NCBI GenBank assembly: GCA_034401795.1
Contig: CM067363.1
Coordinates: 31,825,470 to 31,889,469 of the forward strand
Length of the DNA: 64,000 nt
Origin: Chaetoderma sp. LZ-2023a
Taxonomy: Eukaryota > Mollusca > Caudofoveata > Chaetodermatida > Chaetodermatidae
Reading direction: 5' to 3'
Below, one piece after another: positions 23,950-34,689 of the stretch. Numbering within the stretch: position 1 is the first letter of the stretch; the number at the start of each line of letters is the position of its first letter. The notes under the pieces are model-generated. The model worked only from the letters and a program-made list of their open reading frames with translations, was not told where the DNA came from and made no database searches. The position numbers were made by a program, and so were the translations under genes.

Positions 23950-26070
23950 TGATATATTTGGGGAATTCATATCATATACAAAGGAGAATTACTGCTAATT
24001 AGTGATAAATGTTTGCAGATAAATGGTAGATCATTCAAGTTCAAGAGAAATGGGGAAGGGATAAGAATGGATCCCATGGAACACCGCTGGGTAAATTTCT
24101 CGTTTCAAAGTTTATGCCTTTGAACTGAACCCATTGTGTTCTGTTTGATGGACAACCAGTCGAGTACAATGTCCCACATTTCATAATAAATTAGCTTTTC
24201 TAATGATATCCTGTGACTTATGGTGTCCATATCTTTAGGTTTAAATTATATAGAGTTGTCAAGCGAGATTAGGAGTCAAAACTAACTGATTTTTGTCCGG
24301 ATATTTTACTAATCGGTTGTACATCAGGCGTGCCAACAGTTTTCAAGGTAGTGGAAGGTTCGTGACATGCCAGTAGTTATTGAATTCAGATGGCTACTTT
24401 ACTTTGTAATCGTGTGGACCATGAAACATTTAGTTATATTGGGAAAATATCTTGGTTGTAAGACGTAAGAAGTGATATGTGATAGTGGTCTAAGCAATTC
24501 TGATTTTGTTTGAATAACCACCAAATGAAGTTATTTAGTTTAGTTAATGCTGATCAGAAATTCTTCATTTCATGTTGGCTGTATGAAGATTGAAAATTGG
24601 GAATTGCCCGTCAGGTAATATGTAAAGATGTTATTAGGATTTTCATGAATTTCTCTTGAAAGTTTTTGTCCAATATTAACGAAGTATTCATTGAATCAAT
24701 TTGCAATATCCGTGTTCTCGCCAATAATTTTTTTTAGGGATAAACTGAGATTCTTAGAAATTATCGTGATGCTTATTCAAAAGTGATTTAAGTATATTCT
24801 CTGTTTCGCAAATGACATTTCTTGCATGTTCAATTCGTCGCATGCTGTATTAGTGATTCTAGTCTGTTCCAAAATGTTTTGAAGTTGTTGTACTTTTGAT
24901 GAATTCAACATAAAGACTGAGTTCCTCAATGCAGGCAGTTATCAGGCCATTTGCCTACCATTGGTTAGTAGACTTTGATTTGAAATGTCTTACCACTTTA
25001 ACGGGGATGCATTTTATATGCACTCATGAAGACGTTGTGGAGATGGTTGCAGGTATCTTCACAATATCGTCAACTTGTTACCGCATTCCAGTTGTTTGTG
25101 CAATTTTTAAAAATTATTCTATAACTATAAGCTATTCGTACATCTTTCGATTCCATGCTGAGACCTCTAATGGTGTTTAGAAATGTCAATTCGTTGGTTA
25201 AGAGCAGCCTATTTCTGAAAATGGATCACTGGAATATCCGGCCTGATGCTCGAGCCGACCATTCTAGTGATACATTTCTCTTGACCTGTGCATGGACATA
25301 TTCGCTGAGCAGAATGTCAATTTTCGTGACCTATCTCATTAAAGGGTAACTAATAGATAGGTTCTGAAATATTTTATGCAATATAAATTAATCACGAATA
25401 CTCGATTATTTAATTTTTAATTAGAAAAATTCATAATTTAAATAATAATTGCGATTTTCAATTTAATCACACCACGTAATCTTGCAAGCCTTGTCAAGTC
25501 ATGTGTGTAGTAGGAATTCTATTTCATGATGCCGATGTTGAAATCGCCCATAATGTAGCCTAATTGGTTTTCATTCTGAATTGACTTGATCAATTTTATT
25601 TTGTCCATATAAGATAGTTTGTTAGTGCAGTTTCATGGAAATCATTCATATATACTCCTCGATCATTGACAAATCTTTGTGCTCAGAATACTGAATATTG
25701 ATATTGTCTTTATGTAGATGGCTACACCACCTCCAGTTTTGGTTAGTCTAAGCAATTCAATGAATGCATATTTATTTATGTTAACTAGATTTGTAGGGGA
25801 GCTTTGTGGTTTCCATGTCGCAATAATTCAATAGTTCAGACTGGCGTGCAGTCGTATCTATACTTGTATTAATCTTGTCGATGCTCTTATAAAGCGACCG
25901 GGAATTGAAGTGAGTTAAAGAAAAGGCAGGCGTTTCCTTAGATTGTAGTTGACGGTTATTGAAATTTGTTTACAGTGTATGGTCTATGTCAGGTTTTATT
26001 TCCTCTCAAATATCCACGTCTCATTCAATATCTGTGCCACTTGATAGCACATCAGCTGAATTTAATTTAA
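23950..26070 (-). pseudogene. CR1/jockey-like non-LTR retrotransposon remnant (unit 1)
   Basis: Read on the minus strand, motifs occur in the correct LINE order. Endonuclease start SLTHFNSRSLYKSIDKINT (about 25915-25860), GGGVAIYIK (about 25735-25705), YIMGDFNIG (about 25560-25530), then reverse-transcriptase motifs: PKDMDTISH (about 24230-24210), EMWDIVL, and SGVPWDPFLS (about 24095-24065). Stops and frameshifts interrupt every domain, and a foldback MITE-like sequence lies between endonuclease and RT (about 25190-25350). The clade is inferred from motif style only. Confidence 0.8.
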
Positions 26071-26239
26071 ATAGATTGATAATGGGAGTGTGTACTTGCA
26101 TATTTATACAAGTAGTCGTGACATTACGGTATTTTGGCAATGAGATGGAATAGAACCCACAAACAGCGAAAAGTCTTACGTTGCCGTTGAAGCGTTCAAA
26201 ATGTGAGTATATGATATACAGAGGAATTCTGTAATCGCA

Positions 26240-26255
26240 TATAATGATGATGATA

Positions 26256-26300
<45 letters not shown>

Positions 26301-26336
26301 TCGACAACGACGACGATGGCGATGAACGACGGCGGG

Positions 26337-26406
<70 letters not shown>

Positions 26407-26465
26407 CTGATGATGATCATGATGCTGATGATGGTCATGATCATGATGATAATGATAATGAGTGA
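26240..26465. repeat. GAC/GAT triplet microsatellite (unit 1)
   Basis: (GAC)n then (GAT)n then mixed gatcatgat and aatgataatga. It abuts the 3' end of the minus-strand RT remnant at 26480-27480, so it may have grown from that element's 3' tail. Asp-, His- or Arg-rich frames here are artefacts. Confidence 0.92.
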
Positions 26466-26479
26466 CTGTGAAAGCTTCC

Positions 26480-27480
26480 AACTGCAATCAGGTTTTTAAA
26501 AACATTCTCCATGGCGTCTTGCCCACTGCGAGTGTCATAAGATCCTTAAGGGTCGCTCTTGTCGTTAGTAGTCCTAGATTATGTTCTGTGAAGTCTGATC
26601 ACATGTTGATGTTGTGGCATCCTGTGCATGCCCGAAGTCTGTTGCCATTTGCCACTGCAAATTCTAGTGTTATCTGCGAAGGCGTATTTTCCGCCATTCA
26701 AGGAACATGTCCTAACATGAACCATTGCTGGTTCGCTACCCTAACAGACAGTGGCATTATGTTACACAATTTGTAGTGTTGCATTTGATATTGGACTCTG
26801 TGACCCACGATGCTTTTTAATAGCTCACATGTGTTTGTGGTAAAATGCATCAAGTTTGGTCAAGAGCGCTTTTGGAGCTGCCCAGCTGTTAAAATTTCAT
26901 AGCATTATAGAAACACGTGTAGCATTATATAGCTACATATAGAAATCTGTTTAGGTTTCATTCAGGAAGAGGTTCGCAGCCATGAACTGTTCTGCAGCTA
27001 TACGTAGTGAATCAGGAGGACCTTTTTCCCACCAATTAATCAACACCATCAGCATACCCCATCTCTAGTGGCATACCTATCATTGAAATTTGAGGTTATG
27101 GTCTTTGAGAGTGTTCTCGAACAAATGATCGTACCGCAGCTAGGTAGCAGGTGAAAAGCACTGGTGACAAACAATCACCATGTGATCTTGATGTTTCAAA
27201 CTATGCATAAAGCTTTTGATTTAAAGTGTATATTTAGTTTTGTGCTTGCAAATAAGCATGTCACCCGACATAGTCCGTCATCATCGCAGGCAGCTTGTTT
27301 GTCAAATTGAAGGATATATGGTCTCTGGATGGTATCAAATACATGCAACATGTCGATTCCCATCTTGCCACATTACCAAAAACACTGATATTACTACTGA
27401 TGCCAACATTCGTTGTGGTAAATGCTTGGCTAATAATAATGCCTCAATGCAATGTTATATTCGGGGGTTAGATAGGTGAC
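26480..27480 (-). pseudogene. Second reverse-transcriptase remnant (unit 1)
   Basis: Minus-strand translation gives NVGISSNISVFGNVARWEST (about 27430-27365), then SHGDCLSPVLFTCYL (about 27175-27130), the QGDxLSPVLF motif. A degenerate YADGVD-like catalytic motif follows near 27050. The C-terminal MPLSVRVANQQWFMLGHVP (about 26755-26700) and NLGLLTTRATLKDLMTLAVG (about 26580-26520) recall the post-RT tail of non-LTR elements (plsvRv...RWxmLGHvLRM). Stops break it throughout. It is distinct from the remnant at 23950-26070. Confidence 0.7.
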
Positions 27481-28190
27481 GAATTCATATACAAATACGT
27501 TTAATAATTAATATTTGTTCCCAGTTAATTTTGGAAAATGGAAATGAAAGTAAATTTACGTTCCTTAAGGAGTATCTATACATTCAATCTAGGCCACGCT
27601 ACAATACCACATTCTGAATTCCCAATGTACATACGCATGTTTGTTCGAGGATAATTCTAGAAATTGGCATGCGAAGGAAAGTAAAATGTTATAAATTGGT
27701 TGCTATATTTCCACGCGCATCTACTATATAATCGTCGATCTAAATATAGAATCGTGGATTCACGCCACGATTATGCCTTTAACGTATTGGCCATCAATTC
27801 CGTTATGCCATCACAATGAATAGACTGTAACCCAATCTCCACTTCAGAGACCAGACAGGTTGAGACCCAGTCTATCGCCACAGTTGGATAGTAAACACAC
27901 AACTGTGAATCGTATTTTCATATCATCGTACACCTTGTATTATTAGCTGATGAATACAGTAAAATCAACTCGATCCATCATTATTTTCCTCAATTGTGTG
28001 TACACCCTTTTGAATTTCAAGACCTATCCAGAGGGACGATTTTTGTTACCTATTCTTCAAACCTAAGAGAATGAGCCTTATTTAATTCCATTTTACGTGA
28101 AATAATGAAGTCTGGTATGAATAAGGTAGCTCTCGTCTCCTGCCACGATGGAATTCTCTTTAGTATAATATGCTAGTTGAATTTGCTATG
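27481..28190. other. Non-coding upstream region (unit 1)
   Basis: Contains a short hairpin near 27748-27770 (aatcgtgg facing ccacgatt). No gene recognised. Confidence 0.5.
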
Positions 28191-28243
28191 CCTATGCCAA
28201 CTCCCAACAGACGAGATTCTTTTTGATCTCACATAGAATGAGA

Positions 28244-28270
28244 TCTCGCGAGACACGAACGCTATATAAG
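28244..28270 (+). promoter_or_regulatory. Core promoter of GPCR A: TCTCGCGAGA plus TATA box
   Basis: The palindrome TCTCGCGAGA (28244-28253) is a known metazoan core-promoter element. Nine bases later lies TATATAAG (28263-28270), oriented toward the receptor. The predicted start is near 28293-28300, about 1.02 kb before the receptor ATG, which implies a long 5' UTR or a 5' intron. The same pair is in units 2 and 3. Confidence 0.65.
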
Positions 28271-28531
28271 CTGCATTATAGAGCCATTGAGCACTATGGA
28301 ATATATTGGAGGGACTTGATTAATTTAGTCCCGGTTGACTGAGTGTGTTCAATGGCACGATGCTCCCTTGAGGCTAGATATGTGTCCAGATAATGAAAAC
28401 TATTAAAAAGTAATGAATAGTTTAATCGTTATCTTTATTACTTTTGCAATTAATTCAAGCATTCTATCCTATATACCCAGGTTAATCATGTAATGACTAC
28501 ATTTGTTTGAATGATTGAAATAGTTACTTAT

Positions 28532-28693
28532 TAACTGCCCATTTGCAGACCATGAGTAGACTATTCTGGAAATTTGCTACTAGTCATTGCGGGTGGTATA
28601 TTGTCAAAAATAGTGATCTTTTGGTTTGCAAATGAACATTCCCCAGAACCACTACAGAGGCAGGTTTTGGCCGTCTTCGTCGTAGAAGGGTTA
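28532..28693. repeat. TTAACCC foldback MITE upstream of GPCR A
   Basis: ctgcccatttgcagacc at the left and its diverged complement ggtttgcaaatgaac..ggcaggtttt..agggttaa at the right. It sits between the predicted promoter and the receptor. Confidence 0.7.
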
Positions 28694-29318
28694 ATTATTC
28701 CTGACTACGCTTTACAACTTTGTGTATAAAACCATTATTTTAAGCAAGGCATCTCATAAATAACATATCCGGTTATCATTGACCAGCGGACAGTATACCT
28801 CATAAGTTTGAACATTGTGCAGATGGAACGATCGATTAGGCTACTGATTTTATGAATATATGTTTCTAGTCTTAGTGCAGGACTCGACAGGCAGATTAGA
28901 ATGATGTGTATTTTTATGAATAGTCTCTGTTGTTTGTCTTGTCAAACTATTAGTCTTAAAGCGTAGCTCACCTGGAAGTGGTGCGGTGTCATTTAGAAAG
29001 TTTCAATGTTTCGGATGGCCTACACAAAAAGCGTGCATATAGACTGCCTTTCTGTGTAGATACTATTCGTTAAAAACTCTACTTAGACTGTTATGCTCTC
29101 TCGCACCGCACGCTGTATAACCTAAAACTAAACTAAGCATCGCCACGAGAGACGCATATCGTGTCTAAAAGACGGGAACACATTTCCATAGTGCCAGCAT
29201 ATCTCCAGGACAAGGTAGTTGTCTGAAGACCAAGAAGAATACCACATATCAAATACTGAACGTTTTCAATTTTCATCAAGACCACTTCTTGTGCAAAATT
29301 TTACATCATAACCACAGT

Positions 29319-30347
29319 ATGGAAATGAATGCGACGGACTTGATTGCATCTGTGAGTAATGTGACGGAAGGTCAGCATTCAATCCGACGTCGTCCAGATT
29401 ATATCAATCCGATAGTCTTTTCTGTGTCCATGGGGATTGTGACATTTTTAGGTGTTTTTGGAAATCTGTTAACATTGATCACATTTAGTATGAAGAAATA
29501 CAATGCATTCAGTTATTCAGTGTACTTTTGTATGCTGGCTTCCACAGATACCATCGTCTTGGGTCTGGAACTTCATCATGTGATTGTATCGCTTTCACAA
29601 CTTGACCCAAATAGATCTCAGGCTTATCTAATAGTGGAGCAGATATATTGCTTAGTAATCGGCTTCATCGACGACGTCGTCCGCATGACGTCATCCTCAA
29701 TTTACGTCGTTATTCCCTTTGACCGTATCATCGTCTGTGTCATGTCATTTCGGTTCCGGAAATTTGCAAAACCGTACACAGCTCGCATTGTATGCTTGGT
29801 AATAGTTGTATTCGCTTTGCTTATGAATGTACCGGAGATCGTTTATTTATCTACTGAAGCAAACTTCTCCAAACATATTGACTGCAAAATCTACGGAAAC
29901 GATGCTCTCAATAAGTTCAGGTCATTCAAAGCATTTGGATATAGCTTCATTATATCGTTCGGATTAACTCTAATTTTCAATATCTTTCTTCTCCTCAAAA
30001 TTAAATCATATCTGAAGACGAGGAAGACAATCAGAGCGAACCAGAATGACAAGCAAACGGAAGCACGAATTTCAGCATATTTTATAATCGTAACTCTTTT
30101 CTCGATTTTTGTCTGTCTACCGCTGGGTGCATTCGCTGTGGCACGCCGTGTGGCAGAAACCGTACCAGAGGATGTGGCAGCAAAGATACTGGAAACGCAC
30201 ATTAATGCCAGGGAGTCAATGATTGTGATTGGTATGTTAAACTACGCAGCTAACTACTACATTCTTGCTATTTTATGGAAGTCCGTACGAGACTCCTTCA
30301 AATCAATTTTTCATTGCATCTTTCGCCTGTGCAAGAAAGACACATAG
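29319..30347 (+). CDS. Intronless class A (rhodopsin-like) orphan GPCR A
   Basis: A 342-residue seven-transmembrane receptor for the plasma membrane; ligand unknown. Start chosen at ATG 29319, which has a strong context (A at -3, G at +4); the open frame further upstream has no ATG. The N-tail carries N-glycosylation sites N4 and N14. TM1 has GN (48-49), TM2 LASTD (D77), TM3 a Cys (111) paired with C189 in loop 2, then D135-R136-I137 replacing DRY. TM6 has FVCLP (W of CWxP replaced by L). TM7 reads NYAANYYILAI, so NPxxY is absent; N..NY variants occur in some invertebrate peptide receptors. Unlike its paralogues the C-tail keeps HCIFRLCKKDT, with two cysteines that could be palmitoylated. The single exon suggests retroposition followed by tandem duplication. 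Peptide receptor or lineage-specific chemoreceptor are both possible. Confidence 0.93.
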   Translation: MEMNATDLIASVSNVTEGQHSIRRRPDYINPIVFSVSMGIVTFLGVFGNLLTLITFSMKKYNAFSYSVYFCMLASTDTIVLGLELHHVIVSLSQLDPNRSQAYLIVEQIYCLVIGFIDDVVRMTSSSIYVVIPFDRIIVCVMSFRFRKFAKPYTARIVCLVIVVFALLMNVPEIVYLSTEANFSKHIDCKIYGNDALNKFRSFKAFGYSFIISFGLTLIFNIFLLLKIKSYLKTRKTIRANQNDKQTEARISAYFIIVTLFSIFVCLPLGAFAVARRVAETVPEDVAAKILETHINARESMIVIGMLNYAANYYILAILWKSVRDSFKSIFHCIFRLCKKDT

Positions 30348-31130
30348 ACTTGTTCTTATGCACATGGCGCAATATCTCTGTAGCCTTAGCAATTTGACTA
30401 GAGGTCTATGCCAGCAATCACATCTAGTCCAGTCATTTTACCTATGCCCCCGGCAGTCTCTAGCTAAGCTCCACCCGCACCTTGCTCGTGTTGGGATCGA
30501 TCGACCAGTGGATTCCCTGACTATCAATTTCCAGAAACCTATACAGATAAGCTATTGAATATTTTAAAACTAATTTGATTGGGCGCTGTTGTTGCCTATG
30601 GCGGTAGCAGCAGCGTCCAGTTAAATTAGTTTCAAAATATTCAACAGCATGTTTATTAAATAGTAGAGACATACAATTTGTACAACGTGTCGGACTATTA
30701 AGAGTTAAAGACGGGCTAAATAGAATCATTTACGACGTAATGAGTATGACGTCATCCTACACGCCGCTTAGCAGATTGTGACGTCATATGACGTCAGATG
30801 ATAGATGGATACTCTGGAAAGGTGAATTATTAAACATATGTGCAGTGTACCACTAATCCTCTAAGTCGGCTTGCAGTAGATATATTCACATCTAGCTTTG
30901 CCCAGCCCATTTATAGCAAAGCCGCTGTCACGTTTGATGAGTGTCGGAATCGATTTAAAGCATTTAATCCTGAAGTCACAGAATTGAAATTTCAAGATAA
31001 CTATACAGGTAAGTTGTTGATTAGTTTGAAACTAATTTGACCGTGTGTTGTAGCTTTATGACAAATTAGTTCTAAATATTAAAAAAAATATTTTTTAAAT
31101 TGTAAATTCACCAAGGTCATTCAATTTGAA
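30348..31130 (+). repeat. GPCR A 3' flank with two palindromic repeat copies
   Basis: Two diverged tandem members of the family also seen at 5150-5550. The first (about 30460-30700) has an inverted repeat centred near 30600 (gaatattttaaaactaattt facing aaattagtttcaaaatattc). The second (about 30890-31090) keeps tttcaagataactatacagg and a shorter palindrome. ATTAAA at about 30655 and 30827 are possible polyadenylation signals. Confidence 0.7.
30747..30796. promoter_or_regulatory. Three consensus CRE sites (TGACGTCA), unit 1
   Basis: Perfect TGACGTCA at 30747-30754, 30779-30786 and 30789-30796, the binding site of CREB/ATF bZIP factors. All three are kept in units 2 and 3. Whether they act on the receptor gene is unknown. 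Confidence 0.6.
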
Positions 31131-32695
31131 GCAGACCATATAAAGGGGTAGGGGTATTAAAAACTGACATATCTTTTGATAGAATAATTGTAGATTGGTA
31201 ATCGACCACTCATAATGTTGCTTATAGTAGTGTCCACGATTGCATATGGTTTATATGCAAATTAGTTTTTAAATGAGGTCGGCAGAGGTCAAAAGGTCGC
31301 AAATCTTCGCCACAGCTTAAAATCTAGCATCTGTATGTTGCTATCGCTGACCAAGCACCCGTAAAGGAACATTCTAGTTTTAACAGCTTAAGATTGATTA
31401 AAAGGCACAATTCGACAAATATAATGAGTAAAAGTTTACTTAATTAATAGAATATTGTTACTATGACAACTGACATCATAGCCAATTTTTGAGAATCGAT
31501 GAAACATGCATTCATTGTAAACTAATTAAGTAGATTTTGATAGAATTATTATAGATTAGTGATCGACCGCTCAAAATGTTGCTTATAGTATTGTCTACGA
31601 TTGCATATGATTTCCATGCAAATCAGTTTCATATTGAGGTCGGCAGAGGTTAAAAGCTCACAAATCTTCGCCATAGCTTAAAATCTAGCAACTGTATGTT
31701 GCTAGCACTGACCCAGCACTGGTAAAGGAACATTCTAGTCTTAACAGCTTAAGATTGATTGAAACGCACCATTTGACAAATATGATGAGTAAAAGTTTAC
31801 TCATTTAATATAATATTGTTACTATGACAACTGACAGTATAGCCAATTTTTTAGAATCGTTGAAAAATACAATCATTGGTGATTGTAAACTAAACTTGAA
31901 ATGAGTATATCATCGACTCGAAATTGTGTAAAGTCATTGCTTTATATATGGATTTTATATGCAAATCAAGCAACAAACACGGCATCAGAAGTAAAGAATT
32001 AAAGAAGTAAGATGTAAGCATTTGATCGATAACAGAATATGCCACTGTAAAAGAGTGCCTAAGAATGTCCAAAAAGGCATCAGAAGATGTTGGGTAGATT
32101 TATGCCATAACGACCTTTGATCTAGGCATGTGCCTATCCTATCATATGGAAAAGCCCAGGCTATTACAAGGATCACATAGTTATTTATGATACTTTTCAT
32201 TGAATCTTACACCGGGCAGACTTTCAGAAGATTTTGGACCGATCAATCAGTGACGAGATTATAATCGTAAGCAGTCTGCGGGATTCCCTTCAACTTCAGT
32301 TGCATACGACCAATCAGAAGCATCGATTTCAGTGGCTGTCATTCGGTCTTTTAAAGCGGGCTTTTCAAATACGTTTTATTGATTAGCAAATACCTTTTAT
32401 TAAATCAACGTGTACTCCATAATTTTCATGCAGTTTTAACAATATAATGACAAAGCGCAGCTGCAATTAGATAACTAACTATTTATAGATGCTGCTAAAA
32501 CGTAAAACGCACTCATTTCCGGGCATATACGCGCATCTTTTTATTGGTTATAAGTTAACAAGTGGACAATAATTGGCAATCCTGAACTTTCCCCCCAATA
32601 TATTACCGTCTAACACTGCCAATGCTCACATAGCTGCCCCTATATAGTCTATAAGGTGGTCTAATAAGACACGTTTTATAGTCTATGGTGTCTGG
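31130..32695. repeat. Unit-1-specific block with a 361-bp tandem duplication
   Basis: Absent from units 2 and 3, which carry a different block of about 420 bp here. It contains two diverged copies of a 361-bp sequence (ttttgatagaat at 31174 and 31535; each has aggtcggcagaggt and acagcttaagattgatt). No gene is visible. Confidence 0.85.
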
Positions 32696-32754
32696 TCTAA
32701 GGTGGTTCAATAAGGCAGGTTTTACTGTCTATTGGAATTACTAAGTGTATATAG

Positions 32755-34380
32755 GCCTTATGGTATGGTGTAGAGTATGGGAGGGCAGGTCAGGGTAGGT
32801 TAAGCTATATCTAATTCTAGGGTACTCTAAGCTATGCTAGTCTAAGTTATACTAGGCTATAGGCTAAGCTAAACTAGTCTAGGATAAGCTAAACTAGTCT
32901 AGGCTAAACTATGCTAATCTACTCTAAGGTACGCTAGTCCAGGCTAAGCTATGCTATATCTAAGCTAAGCTATGCAATACTAGGCTAGGCTAATCCCTGC
33001 AATATTAGTCTAGTCTAAGATATACTAGTCTAGGCCAAGCTATGCTATACTAGTCATGCTAAGCTATGCTATACAAGCATAGACTAAGCTATGATATACT
33101 AGTCCAGGCTAAGCTATGCTATACTAGTCTAGTCTAGACTAGGCTATGTTATACTATACTAGTTCGGGCTAAGTTATGCTAGTCTAAGCTATGCTATACT
33201 AGTCTAGGTCAAGCTATGCTATGCTTGTCCACGCTAAGATTTGTTATACTAGTGTAAGCTATGCTAGTCTAAGCTATAATATTCTAAGCTATTCTAGGCT
33301 AGGCTAAGCTAAGATAAACTCGGCTAAGCTAAGTTATACTCGGCTAAGCTAAGCTATCTTCATTTAAGCTAAGCTATGCTGGCATAAGCTAAACTATACC
33401 GTGAAAGTCTAAGTTAAGCTATGATGGGCGAAGCTCTATTGGGATAAGCTAAGCTATAGTGGACTAAACTAAGCTACGCTCTACTGGGTTAAACTACACT
33501 ATACTAAGATATCTTAAGATAAACTAGACTAAACTAAGTTATACTTGGCTAAGCTAAGCTATCATTGGCCAATCTATGCTGAGATAAGCTAATCTCTACC
33601 GGACTAGGCTAAGTTAGACTATGATGGGCTAAGCTATACTGGTATAAGCTAAGCTATACTGGGATAAGCTAAGCTTTAATGGAATAATCTATGCTATACT
33701 AGGCTAAGCTAATATAAACTAGGCTAAGATAAGTTATACTCAGCTAAGCTAAGGTTAGCTATCCTCGGCTAAGCTAAGCTAAACTCGGCTAACCTTGAGA
33801 TTTACTCGACTAAGCTAACTTAAGATTTTCTCTGGTAAGCCAAGTTAGTCTAAGATATACTCCGCCAAGCCAAGTTATAATAAGGTAAGCTAACCTGTGC
33901 TCGTCTACACTAAGCTATGCTAGAAAGAGCTAAGGTATTCTATGCTAAGTTATGCTAGTGTAAGCTAAGCTATGGGACTCTATACAAAGCTATACCAGTT
34001 TAAACTAACATATGTTAAGCTTTGTTAGTCTAAGCTAGTCTATGTTATGCTTTGTTAGTCTAAGCTAATCTATGTTATGCTTTGTTAGGCTAAGTTAAGC
34101 TAAGATAGTCTAATCTAAGGCATGGTAAGCTAAGCTAAGCTAAGCTAAGCTAAGCTATGTTAAGATAGTCTAAGCTAGCACATATTAAGCTATGCTAAGC
34201 TAATCTATGCTAGTCTAAGCTATGCTCGTTCAGTCTAAACGGAACTATCTAGGCCTAAGCAAAAATATGTAATCTATGATCACTAGGCATATGGCTACTT
34301 TAGGCTAAGCTAGACTAGATGCTACGTCTATGGTAGCCTATAGTGGCCTGGATAGACTACAAAGATTTCCCTAGACTAGG
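32755..34380. repeat. Degenerate (TAAGC)n satellite, unit 1
   Basis: About 1.6 kb built from the pentamer TAAGC/TATGC/TAGTC (for example gctaagctaagctatgct, atactagtctaggctaag). Every short segment contains AGCT or CTAG palindromes. No coding potential. Confidence 0.95.
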
Positions 34381-34382
34381 CA

Positions 34383-34573
34383 AAGCTAGGCTAGTCTAGG
34401 CTAGGCTAGGCTAGGCTAGGCCAGGCTAGGCTAGTCTAGGCTAGGCTAGGCTAGGCTAGGCTAGGCTAGGCTAGGTTAGGCTAGACTAGGCTAGGCTAGG
34501 CTAGGCTAGGCTAGGCTAGGCTAGGCTAGGCTAGGCTAGGCTAGGCTTGGCTAGGCTAGGCTAGGCTAGGCTA
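34383..34573. repeat. Homogeneous (TAGGC)n tract, unit 1
   Basis: Almost pure TAGGC pentamers for about 190 bp, flanked by ctagactaggcaaag on the left and taaactgggattgttag on the right. Its length differs between units, as expected of a slippage-prone tract. Confidence 0.96.
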
Positions 34574-34689
34574 AACTGGGATTGTTAGACCCAGAGGATG
34601 CCGGGGTAGTCTAAGCTGAACTAGTCATGCATAGGCTAGACTTCACAAGCTATACCTATGCCAGCCTATGTAGCTCTCTATTTTTAGAT

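Noticed and set aside
26196..26487. Asp-, His-, Arg- and Ser-rich open frames over the triplet microsatellites (also 39702-40042 and 53045-53337)
   Set aside because: They arise only from reading GAC/GAT/GGC repeats in different frames and change length with the repeat in each unit.
29289..29318. Ten extra N-terminal residues for the receptors (also 42842 and 56129)
   Set aside because: The frame is open there but begins with TTG, not ATG. The first ATG, at 29319/42872/56159, has a strong Kozak context.
34383..34573. (TAGGC)n as a telomeric or interstitial telomere repeat
   Set aside because: The pure tract is a pentamer TAGGC, not TTAGG, TTAGGC or TTAGGG, and it grades into degenerate TAAGC repeats on one side. 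It is better described as a satellite.
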